From NCBI GenBank assembly GCA_028283725.1, contig JAPWKC010000003.1, forward strand, positions 124,001 through 188,000: DNA of 64,000 nt. The letters run 5' to 3'. Position 1 is the first letter of the stretch, and every line of letters starts with the position of its first letter. Below the pieces are notes generated by a model. It saw only the letters and a program-made list of their open reading frames with translations, ran no database searches and was not told where the DNA came from. This document shows, in pieces, positions 63,740 to 64,000 of this stretch. The stretch comes from Neorhizobium sp. Lineage in GTDB: Bacteria; Pseudomonadota; Alphaproteobacteria; Rhizobiales; Rhizobiaceae. The translations under genes and the position numbers were made by a program.

Positions 63740-64000
63740 AGAAGATCCTCCGTCGTCCGCTCTTCCTCACCGGTCTCCTCATCACCGCCGTGCTCGTCAT
63801 CGTGGCGCTCGTCTCGCTCGTGTGGACACCGCAGCCGCCGACGAAAATGAATATCCTGCACAAGCTGCAGCCGCCGCTTGCCTACGGGTTCCTCGGCACC
63901 GACCAGTTCGGCCGCGACCTTGCCTCGGCGCTGATGGTGGGAGCGTGGAATTCGCTTTCCACGTCGGTTCTCGCGGTCGTTCTCGGGGCCAGCATCGGCA
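63736..64000 (+). CDS. Peptide-type ABC permease, DppC type (3' truncated by window end)
   Basis: The frame from ATG 63736 encodes MKKILRRPLFLTGLLITAVL, then PPLAYGFLGTDQFGRDLASA and LMVGAWNSLSTSVLAVVLGA before the window ends (88 codons visible). LGTDQFGRDLAS is the DppC/OppC N-terminal block. The remaining two thirds and probably the ATPases lie beyond 64000. Confidence 0.9.
   Translation, partial: MKKILRRPLFLTGLLITAVLVIVALVSLVWTPQPPTKMNILHKLQPPLAYGFLGTDQFGRDLASALMVGAWNSLSTSVLAVVLGASIG

Overview
The window is GC-rich, almost fully coding DNA from an alphaproteobacterium, most likely a member of the Rhizobiaceae (Rhizobium, Agrobacterium or Neorhizobium group). This rests on the density of ABC importers each with its own LacI, LysR or XRE regulator, an HWE histidine kinase, an EcfG-type sigma factor with its GGAAC-N16/17-CGTT promoters, and short palindromic intergenic repeats of the rhizobial kind. 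No rRNA, tRNA, IS element or CRISPR array is visible. The layout suits a chromid or an accessory part of a chromosome; that is an inference.

Region 1 (1-7.1 kb): the 3' part of a TctA tricarboxylate-type permease, a LacI-family regulator broken by a frameshift, and a divergent four-gene sugar ABC importer of the glucose/mannose type.

Region 2 (7.4-22 kb) is the most distinctive stretch: a general stress response (GSR) island. Six exact GGAAC-N16/17-CGTT promoters and one near match lie in about 10 kb, and nearly all sit directly in front of a gene. They precede topoisomerase IB, a 65-aa protein, a 25-aa membrane microprotein, a DUF2934 protein, a 109-aa conserved protein, a 72-aa protein and the ECF sigma gene itself. 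A NepR-like anti-sigma candidate, an HWE kinase, a DJ-1/PfpI protein, a BON-domain protein, a GST and two glycogen genes (glgX, glgA) lie among them.

Region 3 (22-28.7 kb): a TetR regulator with an RND efflux adaptor and pump, then an orphan HigA antitoxin whose HigB toxin survives only as a C-terminal remnant ending at a perfect palindrome, then a LysR regulator.

Region 4 (29-43.7 kb): a LivKGFHM-type ABC importer followed by a GMC oxidoreductase, 3-hydroxyisobutyryl-CoA hydrolase and 3-hydroxyisobutyrate dehydrogenase (valine-type catabolism). Next come a YkgJ-type cysteine-cluster protein, a succinate/glutarate semialdehyde dehydrogenase with an XRE-cupin regulator, and glutaryl-CoA dehydrogenase with its divergent LysR regulator (lysine-type catabolism).

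Region 5 (43.9-52.8 kb): a LacI-controlled operon joining a PotABCD-like ABC importer to a nucleoside hydrolase, adenine deaminase and phosphoribosyltransferase. It reads as a purine or nucleoside uptake and salvage unit, closed by a strong terminator.

Region 6 (52.9-64 kb): a membrane-dipeptidase-family enzyme, a complete DppABCDF-type peptide importer, a LysR regulator, and the start of a second peptide-type importer that runs off the end of the window.

Two genome-wide habits stand out. Short degenerate tandem repeats (9-17 bp units) occur in many intergenic gaps and also inside genes, where they encode in-frame Gly/Asn/His-rich inserts in conserved enzymes. Substrate-binding-protein genes are separated from their permease genes by 330-440 bp spacers carrying hairpins or REP-like palindromes.
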